A stretch of 64,000 nt of DNA from Fennellomyces sp. T-0311 (GCA_025266875.1 JALLLT010000003.1:1426001-1490000); one strand, 5' to 3'; counted from the stretch's first letter, positions 34,001 to 46,005 are shown. Made by a program: numbers and translations. The notes: generated from the letters alone by a model not told the origin.

Positions 34001-34688
34001 CTATTAGCACGACAACACTAAGCCGATACCATTTCAAAGGGCAGAGCAACCGATCCACATAAATACGTGCCACATTTAAATAATGACCTTCCTTTTCTGA
34101 CGGAGTCATATCTTTCAACTAAAATCGGTATAAGCCATAGCTATGTAAATCAATTGACACATCCGCTTAATTTATGAAGTGCAGTGTACTTGTTTTCCTA
34201 TGGATGCTCACCCATTTTGATATTCAAAGATGGTGAAGCCATAAAACATGAAGTGGCAGTAAAGTGGCCACCGCCCCAAAGTCGTTAAATCCGTAGTGCA
34301 TACCGATATGTTGGGATCGTTAACATCGTATGTCACAAACCCCATTTTGCTGGGCGCTGCTTGCTGCTTGCTACCATGCAAACGAGAAAAAAATTAGTCG
34401 CCTCGTATTCATGTTGATTAATCTTGAGTAGATCAAGAATGACGATCCATCTTGAATCTGAGAAATCAAGATCGCAATACAAGTTTACATTCTCCTTTGT
34501 TGCAATTTTCGTGTAAAAGATTTCGTGTGGGATATTGTTTTTGCCCCACCATTAACATTCTTGAATCCATTCCGTTAGTCAGGCGGAGCGCCCAAATAAC
34601 TGCTCACGACTGTGAGGCTTGGAATTATATTTACCAGAAGTGAACTATACTACACTTAAACTTAAACTAGTTAGATCATCGACAGATA
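31050..34688. other. Gene-poor AT-rich interval
   Basis: 3.6 kb. The part nearest 31,050 serves as promoter of the FAR1-type gene. Several short open frames (longest 118 codons at 32,037-32,393) lack codon bias, splice support or family resemblance. No RNA gene or repeat array recognised. Confidence 0.5.
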
Positions 34689-37021
34689 CTACTTTTCTGC
34701 TTCATTCGTAGGAACACGCTCGATATGAGTTGCTTCCTTAACATCACTTTCTTCTTGTTTTTGATGACCACTGGTACCCTGCTCCTGCCGCAGATCATCC
34801 AAATCATTCGATCCCAAGGCCGCACCGTGTGCGTCCTCCGACACATTTTGCATAAAGTCCTTGTTGCGCTCCTCCTTTCCGACCAGAGCTATACATACGA
34901 TGATAAGATAAAAAATGAAAAAGCATATCAAGTATAACTTACTTGCTATAAGTAGACATGCGACCACAACGCCAGTAAAGATTGCTTGAACACGTCCATA
35001 ATCAGCAATAGGCTTGCCTTCGCGAAGTTGAAGACTACCATCAGCATTCTTGAGCGGGATGCTTTCACCGATTTTAGCCTGAATTTGGCTACTGGCAGCA
35101 CTGATCTAAACCAAATGTCAATTACATTAACAAAGATCATCGCAGAAATAAGTAATTAAAATGCATACCAAATTTCCAAGCTGGTACGATAAACCTTGAT
35201 GTTATATTACCAAAAGGTCAGTGATATAACAATAAAATACGTAGATATTTGGTATTAATTACCTGGCATAAGAGCTCTGAATGCAGGTGGGGATAACTCG
35301 TTCAAGTGAGCAGGTACGACACCTTTATGCCAACATAGGTACCACGTCAGTACATAAAGATGTTAGTGTCTTTTGTAGTAGCTGTACTCACCAAATGCAC
35401 CCTGAACAAAGAATTGTAACACAAACGCACCAAATCGAAGCGAATGAATTGTTGGTGCATAGGTCCATAATGGAATAAATGCACCCACTAGGAAAACTGA
35501 GACAACTATAGACAGTTTTCGCCCGATATAACTGGAATAAAAGCCAATTATAATACCACCGATAATGGCTCCAATATTGTAAACAACGCTGGTGACGGTT
35601 TGTTCTTCGGCTGAATACCCCAATTGTGTTTTGAGGAAAGTTGGGTATAAATCTTGGGTACCGTGTGCTAAAAAGCAAAAGAACGCCATCAAAATGATCA
35701 TATAGATAGTTCTATACAGAAATCGTCAGCCATGATGTACACAAGTCGTTTGTTTAACGTACCGTAAGTAATGGTTCTTGAGCATGATCCACAGATCCAT
35801 AAAATACGAACGACCCATTACTGTGCGTGCTTCTTGTGTCTTTTCAAATGTTGGTGACTCGGGAACAAAGATACGGATAAACACCGCAACTAAAGCAAAG
35901 GCTGCACCGACCCAGAAAAGAATACCTATAAAGTTGGTTGAAAAGGTTATAAGTTGTTTTGTCCTTGCAAGGAAGAATATATATACATACGCCATGATGA
36001 CCCAGTTGCTTCGACAGCATAATTAATCAAAGTGGCCAGTAAGTAGCCGAGCGCATAACCTACAGGAATAGTGTAAGTCCTGGGCAGCAAATTTAAATCA
36101 TTAATCCGTGTCATACGGACCTTCTTGGTAAATCCCAGAAAACAAACCACGTGCTTCGATCGGTAACGACTCTAGTGCCAAACTCGCGCCGAGACCCTGT
36201 GATCCGTCATCAATTCGTCAGACTGACATCTTGATTTTTCGTTAATCATTTACCCATTCACCACCCATGGCAATACCGAACACAGCTATATGCGAGAGAA
36301 TAAATTTGTTAGTATACTGATTTTATTTTGAATTTCTACTAATTTTTACCTCGCAATCCAATAAACGTTTGCAAGTTTGGAGCAAAACCACTTGCCATAT
36401 TGATAACAGAGAAAAGGATAATATCAATCATGAGTGGCCATCGTCGGCCCCAACGATCTGCCGCTAAACTTTAGATTCCCATTGAGAACAGGTGAGCTAA
36501 TATCCAATCTTCAGGTTACTCACATATACGTACCCGAAAAGCAATGCTCCAATCGGCCGCAGCATCAATGTCGTGGTGATAGCTGAAGTAACATCAGATG
36601 GCTGCACATCGAAATCCTTGGCTATAGTTTTTAGGAACCAAACGGTTAAACTCACTGCGATACATTTATTATCTTTAGTCCCTCACCAATACTAGTGACA
36701 GCCAACGACACGCAGAAAAAATCGTATGCGTCAAAAGTCCAACCGAGGAATGCTGTTTATGGTGCGATCGGTTGATGAGTTTAATCTGATAATAGTTATA
36801 CTTTCTACCGTTGATTTACCAGCAGTGAACGCGAGCCGTTGCTTGTTGTTGATCCCAACAAATATTTTCCACATATTAGGTGGCTTTTCATCTGGTGTTG
36901 TCCAAATCGTCCCTATAGCTCGACGAAGAAGACTCTGTTTTGGAGCGGATACGGCAGCGACTTTATCTTCCTGATCCACACTGGGTTGCTCGGAGGAACG
37001 ATCCAATTTTTCCGTGGCCAT
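34689..37021 (-). CDS. JEN1: JEN-like monocarboxylate/proton MFS transporter, copy A
   Basis: Thirteen exons: 37021-36820, 36752-36687, 36621-36534, 36468-36350, 36285-36254, 36196-36121, 36059-35991, 35925-35763, 35711-35392, 35322-35263, 35194-35169, 35105-34943, 34888-34689; 527 residues. Twelve-helix major facilitator of the Jen1 (lactate/pyruvate-H+ symporter) family: FLGWTFDAYDFF in helix 1, the MFS loop motif ADRWGRRWPLMID, GLGASLAL, and a signature in the central loop/helix 7 region reading AHGTQDLYPT. Jen1 proteins carry NXX[S/T]HX[S/T]QDXXXT there. Copy A keeps H, Q, D and T but has Cys for Asn and Ala for Ser/Thr. Cytosolic tails are charged. Copy B lies 800 bases upstream in the same direction, a tandem duplication. 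Confidence 0.92.
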
Positions 37022-37825
37022 AGTGCACGATATTGATAGAGAAAAAGATAAGTATTACTTCGACTTCTCCCACAGCTCTTTCGCTTTTTATACTGTCTGT
37101 CGATTCATGGGAGTTTCCAATGTCTATATCGTTTCGCCCTGCGCCGAACCGTAAAGTTAATAACATTTTGGGATGACAATGTATGGGAAATCACTGTTTA
37201 TTTTTTTGCCAAAGTTCACACGGCAGTCAAGGCGGATAGCACAAGGTTCAGAATGTCTCTAGTGTTGTGCCACAATCACTATCTAAACTCGGTGAATAAG
37301 TCAGAATTTCTTCTGATTTGGGTCTTTTCCACTGACTATTTCTCTGTTTAAAGACATAATCACTTCCAAATCGCGGAAAAATAGTACTTTCGTTGTTTCT
37401 AAAGCATCAACTCCAATGCAAAATCAAAATACGACAAAGGTTAACTTGGTCGGAAAATATCCACGCTTTCGAGCTGACGCAGATGATGTAACTATCACAC
37501 ACAATATCTTAAAATCGTTACTAGTGCTACATAGGCGGGCACTTATGGAGTTTGTTTGGCTAGTCTTTTGCTCATAAAGTCACTTCAAACTCGGACTGCC
37601 CTCGCACAGTGCAAATGAACATTTTGCCTAGTGGAACAAGAGTATATATGGTTCCCACATCCCTTTATCTTAGTTGCTTTTTTTTCATGGAAAAATGTTG
37701 ACCCTCGTAATGTTTTTTTTCAAAATAATTCCGGATTTCACCAGATATATATATATATATATAATAAAAGAATAGAAAATATGTACTGACAGAAATCATT
37801 AATAAATTACATGCTACTTGTCTTG
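37022..37825. other. Spacer between the two JEN-like genes
   Basis: About 800 bases: terminator side of copy B and promoter of copy A. It contains an AT microsatellite, (TA)n at about 37,744-37,763, close to the 3' end of copy B. No gene seen. Confidence 0.55.
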
Positions 37826-40475
37826 CTACTGGCTTTGTTCGGCATGTTCGACATGCACTTTTTCGTTGACATTAGTGTTATCATCGTTCAACGATGCTGT
37901 CTTCTTCTCGTTAGATGATTCGCCTTGTTCCATGCGGTAATCATCGAGGTCATTTGCACCGATAGCACGACCGTGTTCGTCTTCAGTAATATTGGCCATG
38001 AAATCTTTGTTGCGCTCCTCCTTGCCAACCATTGCTAAATAAAACAGTGAGTGTCTTCCATCTTGTGTTTTGCTATGCAACTTACTGCAGATCAAAAGAC
38101 AACCGGCAACGACGCCCATAAAAATAGCCTGTGTTTTACCTATAAAAATGGTACAAGTTAATCTAGGGAGAAAAAAGGCTATCAGAAGCATACCATAGTC
38201 TGGAACAGTTTTTCCTTCTCTGAGCAACAGACTACCATCATCATTTCGAAGAGGGTACTTTTCGCCAATAGTGGCTTGAATTTGACTACTGGCTGCACTG
38301 ATCTGGAAACCGATAACGTTAGATAAAAAGCGGGGCCAACGTTTTTCCATAAATACTCACCAGATTACCAAGCTGATACGCAAGACCTGAGTAATGATAT
38401 CATTATTTGTTAGCTTCCGGTGTTTGGTTACTAGAGGAATAAAGGGGGAACGCGTGTATTACCTGGCATAAGGCCTCTGAATGCAGGTGGCGCAAGTTCA
38501 TTCAAATGTGCAGGTACCACTCCTAATTGTTTGTGCATAGTCAGTTTACCGTACATAATAATGCATAAGAATCTAAAAAAAGTAAAATACGGTACCCCAT
38601 GCACCCTAAGAAATGGCCACGTGAAATTAGTTCACCATGCTTACAAGAAATAAGGACGGAGCTTACCTGAACAAAGAACTGTAATACAAACGAACCGAAT
38701 TGGAGCGAGGAAATGTTGGGGCCATAAATCCATAATGGAATGAATGCGCCGACAAACACACATGATACCATGATGGAGATCTTTCTTCCGACGTAGCTTG
38801 AATAGAAACCAATAATAGTACCTGAATAGAAGTTTAGTTATACAAGGTTTGGTGTATCAATCGATTCCGTTACCTCCGACAATGGCACCGATATTGTAAA
38901 CAACACTGGTCACGGTTTGCTGTGTGGTTGTATAATTAAGTTGCTTGAGTAAGAATGTAGGATACAAGTCTTGTGATCCGTGCGAAAAGAACTTGAACGC
39001 GACGTTAGTCTCCAATAAACGTAGGATATTTCCATTCTCCATTAATCACATACGTTGAAAAATGCCATCAAAATAACCATGTAAATGACACGAAGATAAT
39101 GGTTCTTGATCATGATCCAGATTTCCTTGATGTATGACCGGGACATAAGCTTACGAGCTTCTTTGGTCTTTTCAAAGGTCTCTGATTCGGGTACAAAGAA
39201 ACGGATAGCCACAGCCAACAAAGCAAAGGCAGCACCAGCCCAGAACATGATACCTATTGTTCGGGAAATTGAGTTCCAAATTATTCGATAAATGAAATAG
39301 TCTACTTACGCCAAGAAGAACCAGTACTTTGCACAGCATAGTTGACAAGCGTTGCCACCAAGTAACCGGCAGCATAACCTATAAGTGTGTCATAAGATTT
39401 AGGGTCCCGGAAAAAAGCGCCCAGTTTGAGCTGTAACTGGAATAAGGATGCCCCTGCATGTCCTGTAAACTCACCTTCTTGGTAGATGCCCGAAAACAAG
39501 CCTCTAGCTTCGACCGGAATCGTTTCTAACGCCAAACTGGCACCAAGACCCTGCAAGGAGAAAATCGCACTTTTAATTCCATATCTTATCATGCATCCGT
39601 ATATTGACAAAAGCATACCCATTCACCACCCATCGCAATACCAAATACCGCACGCAAGCCGATAAAAGTCTGAAGGTTAGGAGCAAAACCACTGGCCATG
39701 TTGATAATGGAGAAGAGCACGATATCGATCATCAATGGCCATCGACGACCCCAACGATCTGCGGCCATACTAAGGAGAATAACGTTAACTTTTTTCCGCT
39801 ATACTGTAGTTGCATCTGAGATAGCTTACCCAAACAGCAACGCACCGATTGATCTCAGCATCTAGGGATGAATGAAAATTAGTTGATAAGCAACGCCACG
39901 TCACGATCGATGATCTGAAGCTTACAAGTGTAGTGGTAATAGCAGCTAAATACGACATAATATTAGATCGCTGTACACCAAAAATGCTCATTTTGAACTC
40001 GATACTTACAGGTAACAGCAGAAACTTCCACACCAAAGTCCTCAGCTGCACACATTCGTCAGTAGACAAAACCACGGTTGAGCTTTAAATCACACAAGCT
40101 TACCGATATATGTAGCCGCCAATGACACACAGAAGAAATCATAGGCATCACACATCCAGCCCAAAAAGGCTACGAACGTACACGTTAGTACGATTTTGAG
40201 ATCACCCGAAAAGTTTTACCAGCAGTAAAGGTAAGACGTTGCTTGTTGTTGAGCATAATCAAGAGCTTCCACATGTTTGGAGGGCGGCCGGTTGGTTTGA
40301 CAAAGATGGTTCCAAAGATCTCCTTAAAGTGCTGTTTCATCTTGCCTGATCGCTTTCCAGTGGCGGGGACGGATACGACATTGGCGTTATCATTCAGGAC
40401 ATCATCATCCCTCGTTTGCTGTGAAGGCTGGACCTCGTGTGTAGTAATCTCAACTTCCTGTTTATCCGCCGACAT
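37826..40475 (-). CDS. JEN1: JEN-like monocarboxylate/proton MFS transporter, copy B
   Basis: Seventeen exons: 40475-40220, 40169-40104, 40045-40010, 39945-39926, 39861-39830, 39769-39619, 39550-39475, 39378-39310, 39253-39054, 38991-38874, 38821-38667, 38605-38596, 38522-38463, 38386-38361, 38302-38194, 38139-38086, 38034-37826; 548 residues. It is colinear with copy A along its length (FLGWMCDAYDFF, AADRWGRRWPLMID, GLGASLALETIPVEARGLF, KEERNKDFM). The full Jen1 signature is present: NFFSHGSQDLYPT fits NXX[S/T]HX[S/T]QDXXXT, with the Asn, His and Asp known to matter in Jen1. Exon 12 is only 10 nt (GAWG region). It would import lactate, pyruvate or related acids with H+ and is likely controlled by carbon source. 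A 9-bp inverted repeat lies about 0.5 kb upstream. Confidence 0.94.
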
Positions 40476-42597
40476 GATATATAAAAAAAGCGATGAGAAA
40501 ACAAGACAAAAGACGATTGTGCATATTCATGTGGCCAATTTTTATAGTGCAAAGGTAACACAAGATCAAAGAGAAAAAAAAGAGCCAAAAGAAGGCAAAA
40601 CGTTTTTTCTATACCATGCCTAATTTGGATAATTGCACCCTTTATCATCAGAGCTTCCCCACATCGTTTTTTCCCATGCTCCTTCTAACAAGGATATCCT
40701 GTTTCCGTATCAAAATATGATCCATCCTTAATCGGGCATATATTCTGTTTTCGTATGCCAAGTGAAAAAATAAATCAACCACAAAAAGAAAAAAAATCAA
40801 CCGACTCTTTAAACGGCCTCACACACAAGAGACTTGTACCTTCGTAGATCAGCAATAATATTCTTTCCTATCAGCAGTATTCCCAGGACCCGCAATCTCT
40901 ACTAGCCCTAGATTAAGGTTCTGTCGCACTCACACTGTGACTATAGGCGCTAACCACGCGGGGATAGCCGAATAAACTTATTCGGCGGTCACCGAATGAG
41001 GGCACTTGCGCAGACTTGGTAAACGCGGTGCAATATTTTACCACTAGTCCCAAACTGTAATTTTTAAAGAAATGCTGGATGTATTCCATGTCTTAAGTTC
41101 AGGAGCGCGTGAATAAAAGTGTAACAGGACTCCAAGCAATCTCAGCCTTCAGGCCCGATCACATAATGTAATGGAGCTACTATTCTTTTTTTATCCCGAG
41201 ACAACTCACAATTTGGATTCAAACTTTTGGCTAATTCTCAAGGTATTTTTCCGTTCTACATAATAAAATATGATTTGTTCGTCTTTCAAATAGACCTGTC
41301 ACCAGAAACCTTGAGAGAAAACCATTTATCAGCTGATAACATTGCAGCGGGTCGTCTTCTTTTCGCTCCTAAAAGAAATCATAAATCGTTATGTAACTCT
41401 TTTGTTGGAAAGTTGCACATGTTGAATAGAATGGGATGGCACGTACTCCGAGTTTTTCAGTGGACATATCAGCAGGTTATTCCTGATAGGTTAATATGCC
41501 TGTGGTACTTGCAGCAATGTGCGTAGCCGCGTTAGATCAAAACAACTCTGCAGCACCACGTTTGCAGCTTGCACTCCGTAGTCTATTATACTTATATACT
41601 GCATACTCCATTGTCTGGGAGCCGTTATCTTTAACAGTGTAAAAATAACTTCCTGATCTCGGCGGCTTTGGATGCGCATATGTATCAAGGTACCCACCTG
41701 TCATACCAAAAGGAGGTACTCTCTTCCTTTCTTTTTCACTTGAACATATGATACCATTTTTCAAAAATGGCAATTCAGCCTCATCGCTCTGAATATGTCG
41801 TATGCATTTGTACCTATGCAAGATCTCTTGTAAAAACTAAGCATGCTTCTGTCATGAATGTGCATTTGCATAGCTTCCACTAGTCAACTGATATATTCAG
41901 ATGCAGCATATCGGACTTTTGCCACTGAAAATTCTTGGAATCCAAAATGGTTTACATTTCGAGGAAAGTTTGAACTCTGTAGCCAAGAAGATATATCTGA
42001 TGTGACCAAGTATTGGTGCTATATGTTTTCTGGAGAAAGCAGTATACAATGAATCCAATATGCGATGAGGCTATTACCATCTTTGTGGTATCCATTCTTT
42101 AAAGATAAATCGAGGCTCAAAATAAGCACTTTACTGACTCCTACCTACTATTCGTTGTAGGGTATCGGATCATTCATTAGTAACATGGTATAATATTACT
42201 CCGTTTTGAACGACACAATGTAGCACCAGAAGTGCACAAGACTTTTTTTAAACGGATAAATGTTGCTACATCATGCATATTAGATCCACTTCCCGATAGC
42301 TCCCGTTTAAATTGTGGGGTTAACGCTCACATCACCTTTTTTTCATGGTCGCATCTCACCAACATCCTGTTATGGATGGTTAGGTGTTGATATGTACTGA
42401 TCACGGGCTTTTTTACGTTCCGACAATGCCATCCAACTATAAGTATGGTCAATAAAGCCATTGGTTACCCGTTTACACTGAGGTTTACTCTTGATATATT
42501 TTAGTAGATTGATACGATGAGATCATATAGGGCGACGTTGCAAAGAAACAAAGACTGCTGTTATTTAATTAATAGCGGTTACAACGGAAGGTATATA
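40476..42597. other. Intergenic DNA upstream of JEN copy B
   Basis: 2.1 kb, AT-rich. An inverted repeat (GCCGAATAA, 2-base gap, TTATTCGGC) lies at 40,967-40,986, with another CCGAAT nearby. Short open frames at 41,227-41,526 and 41,537-41,821 show no family resemblance. Confidence 0.5.
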
Positions 42598-44554
42598 CTA
42601 ATGTTCAAAAATAATGGCCTTTTCCATCTCTTTTTGATGCTTCCATTCCAGCATCAGCTCATACATATGGCGTTTCCGTGCATCCACGTGTTGCAAGACT
42701 TCAAGTAATCGCTCTCGAGCTTTTTTCATGTTTGGCTAACAAGACTCAAATCAGCCGACATGTATTATACAACGCCACCAATCACCTTACCTGCAGAATG
42801 TGGACACCATACATGGTTGTCACGATTAACTCGTCTAACCCATCTATGTTCAAATCGAGGTGTGATATCCTGTATATCGGGTACGCAAATTGTCGTCGCC
42901 ATAATACGTTATAGTCCTGTGTTCCAGCCACTAAACTGATGTGTTGAGCAGCAACGTTACGTCATGGTGAATATGGTATTTACCTTGTTTGTAAATGAGT
43001 ACTTGGTGTCCGTACGTCCCTATTAAAATCTCATTCTCTCCATCCCAATCCACATCCATGACATGAGAGCACAGCACACTATCGTATCGTCCGGATTGCG
43101 GTAATACACGGCTTTTTGTCAGGCCATTCTTTTCAATACACCTAATGTCTACGCGTTAATGATGCATGTAGTACGCGGGGCCCCGCATATTCCCCGCACC
43201 TGTATACTATGGCTAGCTCAATTGCACACGTAACGACCAAATGGAGTACATCGTGTTCATTGACTGAAGCAAATAATATCTCGTGTCATGAGCCATGTTT
43301 TGCTTCAATAGCTATGGTGTCACGAACCATTTTTTGACACGCGAGGTTGAAATATCAACACTGATGTGATTGGGCTGAAAATTCGAGTGTTGTGAGAGCT
43401 TACTTCATGACCCTCTAGAAGATTGCTTATTAGTAAATACGCTGTTGAAACTATCTTTTGCTTTACCTTTATCATAAAATGCCAAGAAAATATCGCCATC
43501 CTGGCCACCGGCGCATATGACACGCTCACCATTGGGCCGATCATAAATATGCATAAACAGAATTCTAAGAATGTGTTAATCAATGAAGCTTTTTGCCAAT
43601 GAACGTTATTCACCTGATCCGCCGATCGTTAATTTGCCCCATGAAAGGAAACAGTGTCGGTAGGCTAGATAACTCCAAAAATGCATCGTTCTCTTTTCCG
43701 AACATATGGATATGTCCGTCCATCGCTGACATTAAGAACACTAATCCTTGCTCATTTGTTCTGTGCATTTGGATGAATGCCTCGTTCAATTCAACTTCAA
43801 TCAAGGCTACCTACTGAACGTGGCTGATTTGCATAGGCGCACTTGCAATTGAAATTATTTGGCTCACATCTGCATGATGTTGGTAACAAGTTTCCCATAA
43901 TTTCACTATTATACCTGCCTTTGATGCTCAATAGTGTTTGTTCAAGAAAATATGACGACCCTTCAAATATTCGTAGACTATATTGAAATTCATCACTATC
44001 GTCTTTCTAATAAGTGTTTTAGTTTTTGCTTGTAATCATTTAGATTCACTAAATCACCTCTGCCACTGCAATAGCCAAATAAATCTTGTTTTGCACTTCT
44101 GCTATGTCGATTGCAATAATCTCACTTTTGCCAGCCTCCAGGCCAAGTGCAATATTGAGTGAGTTCCAATAACCATCTCTTGAGATAAATGCGACGATCT
44201 CAGATGCTGAGGCCGATAATAGGTGGCGCACGGGCTTTTTGACTACGGATACAACGTTAAGCGAAACGCTCGATCACTACTAAGAGATAAATCATACGTG
44301 CTCCATGATTAGCGGGTACAATGCCAGTAGGGAACGAATCGAATCGGTGTGAAGGAAATTCGGGTTGACGATGAAGGCACGTTGGTTGCAAGGAATCGAA
44401 TGTTGTTAAACCGTATATATTTCTATGTAAAAGTTAGAGCCACGGCAATTCTCAATTCTGTGAAAACGCATTACGTTCGCTCAAAGCCATAACGTGCATA
44501 ATGAGTTTCTCGGAACAGCTCGTCGTCCGTGTTCAAGATTTCGTGATCGTTCAT
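42598..44554 (-). CDS. KPTN: Kaptin (KPTN) homologue with one in-frame TAG
   Basis: Eleven exons can be joined with canonical GT-AG sites and consistent phase: 44554-44475, 44422-44381, 44268-44058, 44006-43915, 43862-43614, 43564-43467, 43414-43328, 43263-43200, 43141-42984, 42930-42791, 42735-42598; 452 codons (human kaptin 436). The product follows kaptin from end to end: GFERTNIYGL (human SNVYGL), HLLSASASEIVAF, SAPMQISHV, GLVFLMSAMDGHIHMFGKE, SPITSVLIF, ELAIVYRC, RYDSVLCSHVMDVDWDG and HLDLNIDGLDELIVTT with YGVHILQ, ending in a charged helix. Kaptin is a beta-propeller member of KICSTOR, which tethers GATOR1 to lysosomes to restrain TORC1. A TAG at 43813-43811 interrupts exon 5, so the gene is either a young pseudogene, an allele with a nonsense change, or spliced differently (a 36-nt intron would skip it). 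Confidence 0.72.
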
Positions 44555-44751
44555 AAAGCAGCCTCCGCTATTTCAAGTAACACGGTCAAAGACTTGCTCA
44601 TGGGAATATTTGATACCCGCTATACATTTATGGTTTGTTTGGAAAACTTGTTCCAGAGAACAGGGATGGCATTGTCCAGAACTAGCCTTAAATAGTCTTC
44701 TCATAGGCGTTTGTGTTTGACTTGCTTCTTTCTTTTGACACACGCTCGAAT

Positions 44752-46005
44752 ATGGCACACCAGACCGTGGATGATGTTATGAAACCAGTTCTGTCAAAAC
44801 GAAAACGTGGTACCGGTGACATCCAAGACGGCGTTGGATATACCGAAGAAAAAGGAGAGCCATGCGACTCTGATACCTCGGGTTCTGTATACCATGAGAG
44901 CGAGGCCTACCTCGATTGTCAAACAGATAGCGACGAGGACAAAAAGTATCAAGACGGCCAAGGAGGCAAGACGAATACTGGTAGAGCCGGAAAAAGAAGA
45001 CTCAATCCACTGACATGGGGCCATCAACCGCCTGCAGTAATCAACACCGAGTCGAAAGAAGAGCTTATCGACATGGTGATAAACCGCGGTTTGTCGGTTG
45101 TCTATGCCACGCAAGAGCTCAAGATCAATCGCCAGTTAGGATATGAGATCATGAACGAACATATGGAGATGAATGGTCTTACCCGACCAGGGAAAAGTCG
45201 CCAGCAATCAACAAATAGCACGCCGAGTCTGAAAATCGTGCACACCCTCTACTTGCAGGATCTAATCGACAGTGACCATCGAAACACTATCGAGATGATT
45301 AGAGGCAAACTCGAGCGCGACTTCCCCGAGCTTAAGCCGCTCTCCATCAGCCACGTGGAAAGGCACCTATCAAAGAAAATAGCGTTCACCTTGTCCCCGC
45401 TGGAAAGACCTGAGATCTGGAAGGGTACCCAGAGTGCCACCGAACAACGGCGCGCTTTCGTGACAAAGCTTCACCGTAGCGGTGTAGACTACCGAAAAAA
45501 CTGTATGTACTTGGGAGATTTGGCGTTTGTTCTAATGATGGTTTCCGGAAAAACAAGATCAACAAAGTACAAGCCTCAATATGTGGTGTCACAGGTCCAG
45601 TACAAACGTTTGTTTACAATGTACGCTGCTGTCTCATCTACCGGGGAGCTAAGCAAGTTCTCTGTCAAAATCGGGCAGTTTTCCTCGAGCGTCATGGTTG
45701 ATATCGTACAGCAGATCTTTGCCCAGAACCCGGAGATAATCATTTTCACAACGGAGCGAATTGCCTCTGGAATCCGTGATATGCTCTCATTAAATTCAAG
45801 GAATCAACTCGTAGCGCTTCCATCCCTTTTGCTGGTCTTGGACCCGGTCGATGCGTTTTATGCGGATTTCAGAAACTTCTTGAGCCGCGAGCCTCTTACT
45901 GAAGGAGAGGCGTTGACAGATCGCATGACTGCTGCCGCACAGAGTATCACCAGTGACGGCTGTGAAGCATGGTATGCACAAATTGGCGAATATCTTGCTC
46001 GGTGA
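44752..46005 (+). CDS. Transposase-derived protein (Tc1/IS630-like), probably domesticated
   Basis: Intronless, 417 residues from the ATG at 44752. The first 110 residues are disordered and charged with a basic cluster (SKRKRG). A helix-turn-helix region follows (ELIDMVINRGLSVVYATQEL), then HTLYLQDLIDSDHRNTIEMI and PLSISHVERHLSKK, as in the second DNA-binding half of Tc1/IS630 transposases. The DDE core is recognisable but degenerate: NCMYLGDLAF stands where these enzymes have a D-E pair, IIIFTTERIA where D-N lies, and LPSLLLVLDPVDAFYADF where LPPYSPFLNPIE is normal. With the first two acids lost, catalysis is unlikely, yet the frame is intact, which suggests use as a DNA-binding host protein. 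Confidence 0.7.
   Translation: MAHQTVDDVMKPVLSKRKRGTGDIQDGVGYTEEKGEPCDSDTSGSVYHESEAYLDCQTDSDEDKKYQDGQGGKTNTGRAGKRRLNPLTWGHQPPAVINTESKEELIDMVINRGLSVVYATQELKINRQLGYEIMNEHMEMNGLTRPGKSRQQSTNSTPSLKIVHTLYLQDLIDSDHRNTIEMIRGKLERDFPELKPLSISHVERHLSKKIAFTLSPLERPEIWKGTQSATEQRRAFVTKLHRSGVDYRKNCMYLGDLAFVLMMVSGKTRSTKYKPQYVVSQVQYKRLFTMYAAVSSTGELSKFSVKIGQFSSSVMVDIVQQIFAQNPEIIIFTTERIASGIRDMLSLNSRNQLVALPSLLLVLDPVDAFYADFRNFLSREPLTEGEALTDRMTAAAQSITSDGCEAWYAQIGEYLAR

Noticed and set aside
37744..37763. AT dinucleotide run as a functional element
   Set aside because: Simple microsatellite next to a 3' end; nothing beyond base composition.
44269..44293. 25-nt intron at the 5' end of the kaptin gene (gtttcg...ccgtag)
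   Set aside because: Too short; a 112-nt intron from 44380 to 44269 gives better phase and better similarity to kaptin.
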